DNA of 64,000 nt, from contig NZ_JOBF01000015.1 of assembly GCF_000718635.1 (NCBI RefSeq), forward strand, positions 62,001-126,000, written 5' to 3'. This document shows, piece after piece, positions 1 through 8,156 of the stretch. Source of the stretch: Streptomyces varsoviensis. Lineage in GTDB: Bacteria; Actinomycetota; Actinomycetes; Streptomycetales; Streptomycetaceae. The position numbers were made by a program, and so were the translations under genes. Below the pieces are notes generated by a model that searched no databases, was not told the origin of the DNA, and saw only the letters and a program-made list of their open reading frames with translations. How positions within the stretch are numbered: the stretch's first letter is position 1; every line of letters starts with the position of its first letter.

Positions 1-1
1 G

Positions 2-145
2 CTCGGCGGCCAGGAATACGTGGACATCTACGCGACGGCCGCCAAGCGGCAGATCGCCGAAGAGGCGAAGAAGGCCGCCGAGGAAGAGAAGGCCGCGAAG
101 GCCAAGGGGGCCGAGGCCGCCAAGGCGCGCAAGCCCGGGGCGTAG
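2..145 (+). CDS. C-terminal end of an unidentified protein (partial)
   Basis: The window opens inside a reading frame that runs to a TAG stop at 143-145. Only 47 residues are visible. The first ten or so look like the end of a folded domain, and the rest is a charged, low-complexity Lys/Ala/Glu tail ending in a basic stretch. Such tails are common at the C-terminus of actinobacterial proteins and give no family assignment. The gene lies 24 bp upstream of the histidine kinase gene in the same direction, so the two may be co-transcribed. I cannot name it; codon usage and the clean stop make it likely to be real. Confidence 0.6.
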   Translation, partial: LGGQEYVDIYATAAKRQIAEEAKKAAEEEKAAKAKGAEAAKARKPGA

Positions 146-169
146 CCGCTCCCGGCGAGGGATGGGGCA

Positions 170-1438
170 ATGGCACAGGACAGAGGCGGGCGGCGGACGA
201 AACCGCCGCGTGTCATACGGATGTCGGTCGAGCTGCCGCTGTGGCGGGCGCTGACCGGCTACCGCATTCTGACGCTCGGCTACGCGCTCGCCCTCTTCAT
301 CGTCAACTACCGCGACTTCGCACACCCCCTCGGCGCCGCCTGCTACATGGCGGGCCTCACCGGCTGGATGGCGCTGACCTGGAGCCGGACCACGTCCCCG
401 GAGCGCTGCACCAAACGGTTCCTGATCGCCGACCTCACGATCGCGCTCGGCGGCATCCTGCTCACCTCCGCCGTCGACTCCTGGGCCCGGATAGACGACG
501 GGGCGCCCACCCTGCCGTCCATCTGGGTGGCCGGCGCGGTCCTCGGCTTCGCGATCAAGGGCGGCTGGCGGTGGGCCGCGCTCGCCTCCACCCTCGTGGC
601 CATCGCCAACCTCGTCGAGCGCGGCGGCATCGCCCGCGACACCGTCCACAACGTGCTGCTCGTCTGGGTCGCCTCCATCGCCATCGGCTACATCGTCGAG
701 GTGGCCCGCGCCAGTGAGCGGACCCTGGCCCGCGCCCTCCAGATCGAGGCGGCGACCCGCGAGCGCGAACGGCTCGCCCGCGACATCCACGACAGCGTCC
801 TCCAGGTGCTGGCCATGGTGCAGCGGCGCGGCGCGGAGATCGGCGGCGAGGCCGCGGAGCTGGGCCGGATGGCGGGCGAGCAGGAGATCGCGCTGCGCTC
901 CCTGGTCTCCAGCGGGCTGGTGCCGTCCCAGCGCACACCCGAGCAGGACGCCAAGGACGCCAAGGACGCCGAGCTGGTACAGGCCGTACGGGCGTCCGGG
1001 GAGCTGCCGGCCGCGCCGCGAGACGGCGACGACGGGCTCTGCGACGTACGGGTGCTGCTCGCCGTGCACGCCGGGGCGCGGGTCTCCTTCGCCGAACCGG
1101 GCTCCCCGGTGCTGCTCGGGGCGGGGGCGGCGGTGGAGCTGGCGGCCGCTGTCAGTGCCGCGTTGGACAATGTGCGCCAGCACGCGGGCGAGGAGGCGCG
1201 GGCCTGGATTCTGCTGGAGGACGAGCCGGGGGAAGTGCTCGTGACGGTACGGGACGACGGCCCCGGCATCGCCGAGGGGCGGCTCGCGGACGCCGAGCGG
1301 GAGGGGCGGATGGGCGTCGCGCTGTCCATCCGCGGGCGGCTGCGGGACCTGGGCGGCAGCGCCGAGCTGGTGTCCGTACCGGGGCAGGGCACGGAAGTCG
1401 AGTTGAGAGTTCCGCGGGGGAATGGAGGACGGCAGTGA
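170..1438 (+). CDS. macS: MacS-like membrane sensor histidine kinase
   Basis: A 422-residue sensor kinase of the NarL-partner (HisKA_3) class. Several hydrophobic helices fill residues about 35-175 (membrane sensor part). They are followed by the dimerisation/phosphoacceptor box with RDIHDSVLQ, placing the phosphorylated histidine at about H207, and a C-terminal HATPase_c domain with an N box (DNVRQHA) and a DDGPGI G1 box. Its stop overlaps the GTG of the response regulator gene at 1435, so the pair is translationally coupled. Order and position next to pfkA match the S. coelicolor MacRS pair (SCO2120/2121, from memory), a system affecting morphology and actinorhodin. A second ATG at 221 is a possible shorter start. 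The function is by homology; the stimulus cannot be read from sequence. Confidence 0.85.
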   Translation: MAQDRGGRRTKPPRVIRMSVELPLWRALTGYRILTLGYALALFIVNYRDFAHPLGAACYMAGLTGWMALTWSRTTSPERCTKRFLIADLTIALGGILLTSAVDSWARIDDGAPTLPSIWVAGAVLGFAIKGGWRWAALASTLVAIANLVERGGIARDTVHNVLLVWVASIAIGYIVEVARASERTLARALQIEAATRERERLARDIHDSVLQVLAMVQRRGAEIGGEAAELGRMAGEQEIALRSLVSSGLVPSQRTPEQDAKDAKDAELVQAVRASGELPAAPRDGDDGLCDVRVLLAVHAGARVSFAEPGSPVLLGAGAAVELAAAVSAALDNVRQHAGEEARAWILLEDEPGEVLVTVRDDGPGIAEGRLADAEREGRMGVALSIRGRLRDLGGSAELVSVPGQGTEVELRVPRGNGGRQ

Positions 1439-2139
1439 GTGAGAGCGAGAGCGAGACGGTGGGCGGGGCGGCGGACGACCGGCCGCTGAAGGTCATGGTC
1501 GTCGACGACCACCCGATGTGGCGGGACGCGGTCGCCCGCGACCTGGCCGCGGCCGGGTTCGACATGGTCGCCACGGCCGGCGACGGCCCGCAGGCGGTGC
1601 GCCGCGCCCAGGCCGCCGCGCCGGACGTGCTGGTCCTGGACCTCAACCTGCCCGGCATGCCCGGCGTGCGCGTCTGCCGCGAGCTGGTCGGCGAGAACCC
1701 CGCGCTGCGGGTGCTGGTCCTCTCCGCGAGCGGCGAGCACGCCGACGTCCTGGAGGCGGTGAAGTCCGGCGCCACCGGCTATCTGATGAAGTCCGCCAGC
1801 ACGGAGGAGCTGGTCGACGCCGTCCGCCGCACCGCCGCCGGCGACCCCGTCTTCACCCCCGGCCTCGCCGGCCTGGTCCTCGGCGAATACCGCCGCCTCG
1901 CCACCGACCCCCTCCCCGCCGCCCCCGACGAACCCAAGGCCCCCCAGCTCACCGACCGCGAAACGGAAGTCCTCCGCCTCGTCGCCAAGGGCCTCTCCTA
2001 CAAACAGATCGCCGAACGCCTCGTCATCTCCCACCGCACCGTCCAGAACCACGTCCAGAACACCCTCGGCAAGCTCCAGCTCCACAACCGCGTGGAACTG
2101 GTCCGCTACGCCATAGAACGCGGCCTCGACGAGGCGTAG
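1435..2139 (+). CDS. macR: MacR-like NarL/FixJ-family response regulator
   Basis: A 234-residue two-domain regulator. The receiver domain starts with VVDDHP (acidic pocket D24/D25) and carries the phosphoacceptor aspartate at about D69 in VLDLNLPG. The switch threonine/serine and lysine region follows (KSGATGYLMKSA). A LuxR-type helix-turn-helix occupies the last 60 residues (LTDRETEVLRLVAKG...HRTVQNHVQN). The GTG start lies inside the kinase stop, giving near-stoichiometric co-expression. It is expected to be phosphorylated by the upstream kinase and to act as a dimeric transcription factor. The assignment to MacR rests on the gene pair and its pfkA neighbour; the targets are not visible here. 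Confidence 0.87.
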   Translation: MSESESETVGGAADDRPLKVMVVDDHPMWRDAVARDLAAAGFDMVATAGDGPQAVRRAQAAAPDVLVLDLNLPGMPGVRVCRELVGENPALRVLVLSASGEHADVLEAVKSGATGYLMKSASTEELVDAVRRTAAGDPVFTPGLAGLVLGEYRRLATDPLPAAPDEPKAPQLTDRETEVLRLVAKGLSYKQIAERLVISHRTVQNHVQNTLGKLQLHNRVELVRYAIERGLDEA

Positions 2140-2352
2140 CCGAGCCGCCGCGCTCGCGTGCGGCACCGCCGTTCGCGCCTTCTCGCCGCCCGATCGTGCC
2201 GTCGTGTCGATTCGGCGTGCGCTCGTACGGGTGAACGCTTTGGGTCAAGTCGCCTGCCGGGGCGGGGAATTCGCCGGGTGGGGCATCCCTTGTGGCGTGG
2301 ATCACTATTAGCGTGGCCGGGGTCGGGTCCCTGTGCGAGAAGGAGAGAATCC

Positions 2353-3381
2353 ATGCGGGTCGGAGTGCTGACCGGTGGGGGCGACTGCCCCGGGCTCAAC
2401 GCGGTCATCCGCGCGGTCGTCCGCAAGGGCGTCCAGGAGTACGGATACGAGTTCGCCGGCTTCAAGGACGGCTGGCGCGGGCCGCTCGAAGGGGCCACGG
2501 TGCCCTTGGACATCCCGGCCGTCCGCGGCATCCTGCCGCGCGGCGGCACGATCCTGGGGTCGTCGCGGACCAACCCCCTCAAGGTGGAGAACGGTATCCG
2601 CCGGATCAAGGAGAACCTTGCCAAGCAGGAGGTCGACGCGCTCATCGCGATCGGCGGGGAGGACACCCTCGGCGTCGCGGCCCGGCTCTCGGGCGAGTAC
2701 GGCGTCAGTTGCGTCGGCGTGCCCAAGACCATCGACAACGACCTCTCGGCGACCGACTACACCTTCGGCTTCGACACCGCCGTCAACATCGCCACCGAGG
2801 CCATCGACCGGCTGCACACCACCGCCGAGTCGCACATGCGCGTCCTGGTGGTCGAGGTGATGGGCCGGCACGCGGGCTGGATCGCCCTGCACTCGGGGCT
2901 CGCGGGCGGCGCCAACGTCATCCTCATCCCCGAGCAGCGCTTCGACGTCGACCAGGTCTGCTCCTGGGTCACCTCCCGGTTCAAGTCCAGCTACGCCCCG
3001 ATCGTCGTCGTCGCCGAGGGCGCCATGCCGAAGGACGGCGACATGGTCCTCAAGGACCAGTCGCAGGACTCCTTCGGCCACGTCCGGCTGTCGGGAGTGG
3101 GGGAGTGGCTGGCGAAGGAGGTCGAGCGGCGCACGGGCAAGGAGGCCCGGACGACCGTGCTCGGCCATGTGCAGCGCGGCGGCACCCCCAGCGCCTTCGA
3201 CCGCTGGCTCGCCACCCGGTTCGGGCTGCACGCCATCGAGGCGGTGCGGGACGGCGCGTACGGCTCGATGGTCGCCCTGCGCGGCACGGACGTCGTCCGC
3301 GTCCCGCTCGCCGAGGCGACGGCGAAGCTCAAGACCGTCGCCCCCGAGCTGTACGCCGAGGTGGGTGTCTTCTTCGGCTGA
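2353..3381 (+). CDS. pfkA: 6-phosphofructokinase
   Basis: A 342-residue phosphofructokinase that converts fructose 6-phosphate to fructose 1,6-bisphosphate in glycolysis. The length is typical of actinobacterial enzymes. Visible motifs are the N-terminal nucleotide loop with GGDCPG (residues 9-14), the GGED motif at 101-104, PKTIDND (124-130) with the catalytic aspartates, and MGRHAGW. The ATG at 2353 is preceded by an AAGGAGAG ribosome-binding site, which decides it over longer in-frame starts. Asp104 and Lys125 occupy positions that are Gly/Gly in the classical E. coli ATP enzyme and Asp/Lys in PPi-dependent enzymes. Streptomyces enzymes of this group are nonetheless known to use ATP. An AT-rich CACTATTAG about 45 bp upstream could be a -10 region. 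Confidence 0.95.
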   Translation: MRVGVLTGGGDCPGLNAVIRAVVRKGVQEYGYEFAGFKDGWRGPLEGATVPLDIPAVRGILPRGGTILGSSRTNPLKVENGIRRIKENLAKQEVDALIAIGGEDTLGVAARLSGEYGVSCVGVPKTIDNDLSATDYTFGFDTAVNIATEAIDRLHTTAESHMRVLVVEVMGRHAGWIALHSGLAGGANVILIPEQRFDVDQVCSWVTSRFKSSYAPIVVVAEGAMPKDGDMVLKDQSQDSFGHVRLSGVGEWLAKEVERRTGKEARTTVLGHVQRGGTPSAFDRWLATRFGLHAIEAVRDGAYGSMVALRGTDVVRVPLAEATAKLKTVAPELYAEVGVFFG

Positions 3382-3569
3382 CGGCTTCTCCGGCCGGGGG
3401 CCGGGCGACCGTGCGGCCAGGACCGAGTGGCCGGGCCCGGCCCACGTCGCGGGAGCCCGGCGACTCCGCCAGAGCCCGTGCCCGGGCCCGGTCCGAGCGC
3501 CGGTCCGAGCGGGGCCTGGGCGCGGCCTCCCGCTCGGCGGTCTCTGTCGCAGGCCGCGCCAGGCGATCG

Positions 3570-5492
3570 TCAGCCGACCGACACCGCCGCCATCACGTCC
3601 GCCACGATCGCCGCCCCGTTCAGCGTCAGCACCGACTCCGGGTGGAACTGCACCCCGGCGAAGCCCGCGCCGCGCAGGGCGTGGACGTCGCCGGTCGCGG
3701 CGTCGCGGCTCAGCTCGACGCGGTGCATGGCGAGTTCCACCTCGGCCCGGTCGGTGCAGCGGGCGGTGAAGGTGTTGTAGAAGCCGACGGTCTCCGTACG
3801 GCCGAAGAAGTCGATGCTCTCCTGGGCGCCCTGGTGGGGCACCGCCTTGCGGGCGATCTCCAGGCCGAGTTCCGCCGCGATGAGTTCGTGGCCGAGGCAC
3901 ACGCCCAGCAGCCCGTGCCGGTGGCCGCGCAGCAGTTCGGCGGTGAGGGAGCGCAGGAAGCGCATCTTGGGGTGGGCGGTGTCCGTGGGGTCGCCGGGAC
4001 CGGGGCCCAGGACCACCGGCCCGCCGTGGGCCAGCGCCGCCGCCCGTACCCCCGGCTCGTCGTAGCGCCGCACCGTCACCTGGAGCCCGGAGGAGCGCAG
4101 CAGGTGCGCGAGCATCGCGGTGAAGGTGTCCTCGGCGTCGACGACCAGCGCGTGGCCGCGCAGCCCGCCGGTCAGCTCCGCCGTCTGCATCCGCAGCCAG
4201 AACGGCGCGAGGTCGTCGCGCCGGGCGTCCAGGGCGGCCCGCACCCGCGGATCGTCCGCCAGCCGCGCCGCCGGCGCCGCCGTGTCGCGTACGGGCGCGG
4301 GCCGCACCCCGAGCGCGGCGAGCACCCCGGCGGCCTTGGCGTGCGTCTCGGCGACCTCGGCACGCGGGTCGGAGCGGCGTACGAGCGTGGCGCCCACCGA
4401 CACCTTGAGCGCGCCGTCGCCGCCGATGTCGGCGGTGCGGATCAGGATCGGCGAGTCCAGGGTCTGCGCGCCGCCCGCGTCGCGGCCGATGAGGGCCAGC
4501 GCCCCGGCGTAGTAGCCGCGCCCGTGGTGCTCGTACCGCTCGATGACGCGGCAGGCGTTCTGCACGGGCGAGCCGGTGACGGTCGCGGCGAACATCGTCT
4601 CCCGCAGCACGTCCCGCACGTCCCGCGAGGTCCGCCCGCGCAGCTCGTACTCGGTGTGCGCGAGGTGGGCCATCTCCTTGAGCCGCGGGCCGACCACGAC
4701 GCCGCCCATGTCGCCGACGGTGCACATCATCTTCAGCTCCTCGTCGACGACCATCGACAGCTCCTCCACCTCCTTGCGGTCGTGCAGGAACGCCAGCAGC
4801 CCGTCGGCGCCGGGGCCCTCGGCCGGGTAGCGGTAGGTGCCGCTGATCGGGTTCATCACGACGGTCCCGCCGGACATCCGCACGTGCACCTCGGGGCTGG
4901 CGCCGACCAGCGTCCGCTCCGCGGTGTGCACGACGTACGTCCAGTACGCGCCGCGCTCGCCGGCCAGCAGCCGCCGGAAGAGGGCCAGGGCGTCGGCGGC
5001 GCCGAAGCCGTCGATACGGCCGTCGAAGGTCCGCCGGATGACGAAGTTGGCGCCCTCGCCCGTGCCGATCTCGTCCTCGACGACCCGCTCCACGATCCGC
5101 GCGTACGCGTCGTCGCTCACGTCGAAGCGGCCGTCCTCGACCCGTACCTCGTGCGCGGGCAGGGCGGCCAGGGCGTCGGCGAGCGGCAGTTCGTGGCACT
5201 CGCGGGGGAGCAGCACCGACAGCGGCGTCCCGTCGTCGCGCACGTCGAAGCCGCGCTCGCGGATCTGCCGGAACGGCACCAGCGCGAGCGCGTCGTGCAC
5301 CGGGCCGGTCCGCGCCCCGGGTGCCCCGGTGGGCAGGGGGATGTCGGTCAGCCGCTCGGCCTCGACGACCGGCCCGAGGAGGAGTTCGACGGTGTCCTCG
5401 GCGCGGCCGGGCGTGCGGCGGTGCAGCAGGGCGAACGGCGGGCAGTCGGCGTCGAGCAGCCGTGCCACCAGGGCGGCGGTGTCGTGTCGCAT
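3570..5492 (-). CDS. trpE: anthranilate synthase, fused TrpE-TrpG
   Basis: A single 640-residue polypeptide combining both anthranilate synthase subunits, catalysing chorismate plus glutamine to anthranilate, the first step of tryptophan synthesis. Residues about 120-385 are the chorismate-binding TrpE-like domain, with MNPISGTYRYP at 213-223, DELKMMC-type sequence around 250 and ETMFAATVTGSPV. Residues about 447-640 form a class I glutamine amidotransferase with nucleophile Cys532 in GVCLGHE and His617/Glu619 in HPES. I chose the ATG at 5492 because an AGAAGG site lies just upstream; an upstream in-frame start would cut into the leader. The gene is preceded by a Trp-codon leader peptide and hairpin, like the attenuated trpEG of S. 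venezuelae. That makes tryptophan synthesis a better call than a phenazine PhzE role, whose enzymes share this fusion. Confidence 0.9.
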   Translation of the reverse strand: MRHDTAALVARLLDADCPPFALLHRRTPGRAEDTVELLLGPVVEAERLTDIPLPTGAPGARTGPVHDALALVPFRQIRERGFDVRDDGTPLSVLLPRECHELPLADALAALPAHEVRVEDGRFDVSDDAYARIVERVVEDEIGTGEGANFVIRRTFDGRIDGFGAADALALFRRLLAGERGAYWTYVVHTAERTLVGASPEVHVRMSGGTVVMNPISGTYRYPAEGPGADGLLAFLHDRKEVEELSMVVDEELKMMCTVGDMGGVVVGPRLKEMAHLAHTEYELRGRTSRDVRDVLRETMFAATVTGSPVQNACRVIERYEHHGRGYYAGALALIGRDAGGAQTLDSPILIRTADIGGDGALKVSVGATLVRRSDPRAEVAETHAKAAGVLAALGVRPAPVRDTAAPAARLADDPRVRAALDARRDDLAPFWLRMQTAELTGGLRGHALVVDAEDTFTAMLAHLLRSSGLQVTVRRYDEPGVRAAALAHGGPVVLGPGPGDPTDTAHPKMRFLRSLTAELLRGHRHGLLGVCLGHELIAAELGLEIARKAVPHQGAQESIDFFGRTETVGFYNTFTARCTDRAEVELAMHRVELSRDAATGDVHALRGAGFAGVQFHPESVLTLNGAAIVADVMAAVSVG

Positions 5493-5538
5493 GGCGGGGT
5501 TCCTTCTGTCGTGAGGAGGAACGGCCGTGGAACGCACG

Positions 5539-5563
5539 GAAGGCCGCCCCTCGGGCGGCCTTC
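5539..5563 (-). promoter_or_regulatory. trp attenuator hairpin
   Basis: A perfect 11-bp inverted repeat (GAAGGCCGCCC, loop of 3, and its complement) lies between the leader peptide stop and the anthranilate synthase start. There is no uridine run, as often in high-GC actinobacteria. Together with the WWW leader it forms the expected architecture of ribosome-mediated transcription attenuation. A competing antiterminator pairing is inferred and not worked out here. Confidence 0.75.
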
Positions 5564-5586
5564 GCGAAGTCTGGATGTACGCGCGA

Positions 5587-5658
5587 TCAGCGGGCCGCCG
5601 AGTAAGCGGTCCACCACCAAGCCTGGTTCGAGTGTGTCAGTACTGCGTGCGCGAACAT
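5587..5658 (-). CDS. trpL: trp leader peptide
   Basis: A 23-residue peptide encoded upstream of the fused anthranilate synthase gene. Codons 14-16 are three consecutive tryptophan codons (WWW), an extreme enrichment for such a short frame. The ATG at 5658 has an AAGGTG ribosome-binding site six bases upstream, itself overlapping a TAAGGT that could serve as a -10 element. Translation stops about 24 bp before the attenuator hairpin at 5539-5563. Ribosome stalling at the Trp codons under tryptophan limitation should favour an antiterminator and read-through into the synthase gene. A closely similar leader (WWW followed by TA) was described for trpE of Streptomyces venezuelae. Confidence 0.9.
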   Translation of the reverse strand: MFAHAVLTHSNQAWWWTAYSAAR

Positions 5659-5735
5659 GCCGGTCACCTTACCGGACGGACCGGCCCGGAACGCGGCGTT
5701 CGGGGAGACGAGCCGGCCCGTCCGTACCGGAAGGG

Positions 5736-6275
5736 TCAGTTCCAGGGGTTGGCCGGCTGGTCGTCGATCGCGGTCCAGAACCGGGTGTTCTTCGGCAGGT
5801 CGCCGTAGGCCCAGAACGACCAGCCGCCCGAGTACTGGAGGTCGGGGCCGTAGCGGCCGTCGTGGAACTCGGCCATCCGCCAGCCCGCGCCGAAGGCCGC
5901 CGCGCACACGCTGTCGGCGGCGGCCCGGCTGTTGAGCCGGGAGCCCTTCACGGGCCGGCTCGCCGCGACGGTGCCCTGCGCCCAGCCCCCGTAGAAGTCC
6001 GGGGTCAGCCCGTCCGGCAGCGGGCTGCCGTCGACTCTCAGGCAGAGCACCGGGAGCTGCGCGGTGGCGGGGGTGTCGCCCTTGTACGGGTCGCTCTGCG
6101 TGCCGCCGGGCCCGCCGACCCGGACGCTGCCGTCGGGGCCGTCGGCCATCCGCGCCCAGGTCATCCCCGGGTGGGTGGCGGGCGGCGCGGCCTCGGCCGG
6201 CGCGGCGGCGAGCGGCAGCAGCGCGGCGGCGGCCGCGGCGGCGGTGACGATGGTGGAGCTGCGGAAGATCTTCAC
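5736..6275 (-). CDS. secreted protein of unknown function
   Basis: A 179-residue protein with a clear signal peptide: basic N-terminus (KIFRSS), a long Ala/Leu core and an AEAAPPA-type cleavage region near residue 30. The mature part is Gly/Trp/Asp-rich with two Cys in the middle and a conserved-looking block (AGWRMAEFHDGRYG...SGGWSFWAYGDL) ending in DDQPANPWN. I chose the GTG at 6275 because GAGGAG lies six bases upstream; the longer TTG start would include that site. It resembles widespread actinobacterial extracellular proteins sometimes labelled flagellar hook-length control proteins, a label without support here. The function is unknown. Confidence 0.75.
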   Translation of the reverse strand: MKIFRSSTIVTAAAAAAALLPLAAAPAEAAPPATHPGMTWARMADGPDGSVRVGGPGGTQSDPYKGDTPATAQLPVLCLRVDGSPLPDGLTPDFYGGWAQGTVAASRPVKGSRLNSRAAADSVCAAAFGAGWRMAEFHDGRYGPDLQYSGGWSFWAYGDLPKNTRFWTAIDDQPANPWN

Positions 6276-6435
6276 AGGCACTCCTCGCAAGACGTCGGCC
6301 CCGGCCGTGACCCGACCGAGGCGGAGAGAGAGTCCCAGATGCGGTCACACCCTGACCACAACTCCTTCACCAAACGGTCATAATCGGCCATTTTTCGGGC
6401 TTCCATGGACTCGGGCCCCAAACGGAAGCGTGCGG

Positions 6436-6590
6436 AGGCTCGTACGGGCGTACGGACGCGGCGGCGCGGGCACGTACGACAAGCCGTACGGACGCCGACC
6501 GGGCCGCATAGGGAACGGCGTAAGAGGTGTCGGCAGAGCGCGTACGGGCATACCGGCCAAGAGACGTAGGGCGAGGCGTACGGGCGTGTC
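6436..6590. repeat. CGTACGG-rich intergenic tract upstream of the DAHP synthase gene
   Basis: The 376-bp gap between the secreted-protein start and the DAHP synthase gene contains at least five CGTACGG or CGTACGGGC copies in irregular spacing, several overlapping as GTACGGGCGTACGG. The same heptamer recurs in other gaps of this window. The rest of the gap holds the AT-richer divergent promoter area near 6370-6400. I see no convincing gene in it. Confidence 0.6.
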
Positions 6591-6651
6591 GGCCGTCTCA
6601 TCTTCCGGGCGCGGGGCCGACGCGCCGCCGCGACCACGTAACCTGTGGCGG

Positions 6652-8001
6652 GTGACCGTGAACGCTGAATCCCACGCCGGTGGCAACACCTGGCGCTCCC
6701 TTCCCGCGGCGCAGCAGCCCGACTGGCCGGACCAAGAGGCTCTGCGCGATGTGATCGCGGAGCTTGAGTCCTATCCGCCGCTCGTCTTCGCGGGCGAGTG
6801 CGACCAGCTCCGTCAGCGCCTGGGAGCGGTCGCCCGTGGTGAGGCGTTCCTGCTCCAGGGCGGCGACTGCGCCGAGGCGTTCGACGCCGTCGGCGCCGAC
6901 CAGATCCGCAACAAGCTCAAGACGCTGCTCCAGATGGGCGCCGTGCTGACCTACGCCGGGTCGGTGCCGGTGGTCAAGGTCGGGCGGATCGCCGGCCAGT
7001 ACAGCAAGCCCCGCTCGAAGCCGACCGAGACCCGCGACGGGGTGACCCTGCCGACGTACCGCGGCGACTCCGTCAACGGCTTCGAGTTCACCGCCGCGGC
7101 CCGCACCCCGGACCCGCAGCGGCTCAAGCGGATGTACCACGCCTCCGCCGCCACACTGAACCTCGTGCGCGCCTTCACCACCGGCGGCTACGCGGACCTG
7201 CGCCAGGTGCACGCCTGGAACCAGGACTTCGTGAAGTCCTCGCCCTCCGGGCAGCGCTACGAGGCGCTCGCCCGCGAGATCGACCGCGCGATGAACTTCA
7301 TGAACGCCTGCGGGGCGGACCCGGAGGAGTTCCGGACCGTCGAGTTCTACGCCTCGCACGAGGCGCTGGTCCTCGACTACGAGTCCGCGCTGACCCGCGT
7401 CGACTCGCGGACCGGCGACCTCTACGACGTCTCCGGCCACATGGTCTGGGTCGGCGAGCGCACCCGCCAGCTCGACGGCGCGCACCTGGAGTTCGCCTCC
7501 AAGATCCGCAACCCGATCGGCGTCAAGCTCGGCCCGACGACCACCCCGGAAGAGGCGCTGACCCTCATCGAGCGGCTCGACCCCGAGCGCGAGCCCGGCC
7601 GGCTCACCTTCATCACCCGGATGGGAGCCGACAAGATCCGCGACCGGCTGCCCACCCTGGTGGAGAAGGTCACGGCGTCCGGCGCGCAGGTCGTGTGGGT
7701 CTGCGACCCGATGCACGGCAACACCTTCGAGGCGGCCTCCGGCCACAAGACCCGCCGCTTCGACGACGTGCTGGACGAGGTCAAGGGCTTCTTCGAGGTG
7801 CACAAGGGCCTCGGCACCCACCCGGGCGGCATCCACGTCGAGCTGACCGGCGACGATGTCACGGAGTGCGTGGGCGGCGGCGACGAGATCTTCGTCGACG
7901 ATCTGCACCAGCGCTACGAGACGGCGTGCGACCCGCGGCTCAACCGCAGCCAGTCGCTGGACCTGGCGTTCCTGGTCGCGGAGATGTACCGGGACCAGTG
8001 A
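6652..8001 (+). CDS. aroH: 3-deoxy-D-arabino-heptulosonate 7-phosphate synthase, class II
   Basis: A 449-residue class II (plant/actinobacterial type) DAHP synthase joining phosphoenolpyruvate and erythrose 4-phosphate in the first committed step of the shikimate pathway. Diagnostic stretches are LLQGGDCAEAF (metal-ligand Cys), KVGRIAGQYSKPRS, EFYASHEALVLDYE, KLGPTTTPEE, and DPMHGNTFEA...KTRRFDDV near the C-terminus. The length is usual for the family. The GTG at 6652 matches the start used in Streptomyces relatives; a GTG two codons downstream is an alternative. A strong hairpin follows the stop. The anthranilate synthase nearby drains the same pathway toward tryptophan. Confidence 0.95.
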   Translation: MTVNAESHAGGNTWRSLPAAQQPDWPDQEALRDVIAELESYPPLVFAGECDQLRQRLGAVARGEAFLLQGGDCAEAFDAVGADQIRNKLKTLLQMGAVLTYAGSVPVVKVGRIAGQYSKPRSKPTETRDGVTLPTYRGDSVNGFEFTAAARTPDPQRLKRMYHASAATLNLVRAFTTGGYADLRQVHAWNQDFVKSSPSGQRYEALAREIDRAMNFMNACGADPEEFRTVEFYASHEALVLDYESALTRVDSRTGDLYDVSGHMVWVGERTRQLDGAHLEFASKIRNPIGVKLGPTTTPEEALTLIERLDPEREPGRLTFITRMGADKIRDRLPTLVEKVTASGAQVVWVCDPMHGNTFEAASGHKTRRFDDVLDEVKGFFEVHKGLGTHPGGIHVELTGDDVTECVGGGDEIFVDDLHQRYETACDPRLNRSQSLDLAFLVAEMYRDQ

Positions 8002-8059
8002 GCGTCGTCCGGCATTGGTAAGCGGGCGGTACGGCTTACGCACAGTGGGGCTACGAACT

Positions 8060-8095
8060 GTGGGGCGCGGATCGATCCTGTGATCCGCGCCCCAC
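8060..8095 (+). terminator. Rho-independent-type terminator of the DAHP synthase gene
   Basis: A perfect 14-bp stem, GTGGGGCGCGGATC, with an 8-nt loop and its exact complement, lies 58 bp after the stop. It has no U-tract, which is usual for Streptomyces terminators. Confidence 0.75.
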
Positions 8096-8123
8096 GGCGT
8101 TGTTCGCGGCCCTCCGGAGCGGG

Positions 8124-8142
8124 TAAGGTAAGGGTAACCTCA
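8124..8142 (+). promoter_or_regulatory. candidate iron box (DmdR/IdeR operator)
   Basis: The 19-mer beginning TAAGGTAAGG and ending CCTCA matches 14 of 19 positions of the actinobacterial DmdR/IdeR iron-box consensus as I remember it, keeping the paired GGT/ACC core. It lies about 15-27 bp before the start of a bacterioferritin-associated ferredoxin gene, the kind of gene expected to be derepressed under iron limitation. Confidence 0.6.
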
Positions 8143-8156
8143 CTAAGCGATCTCGG

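Noticed and set aside
3570..5492. Phenazine-type PhzE assignment
   Set aside because: PhzE shares the fused architecture, but no phenazine genes are nearby and the gene is controlled by a Trp-codon attenuator, which fits tryptophan biosynthesis.
6272..6391. 39-codon minus-strand frame ending in an overlap with the secreted-protein GTG
   Set aside because: It starts at ATG 6391 and its stop overlaps the next start, which looks like coupling, but its codons (TAT, TTG, TCA, TGT) are AT-ending unlike all neighbours and there is no ribosome-binding site. It probably reflects an AT-rich promoter.
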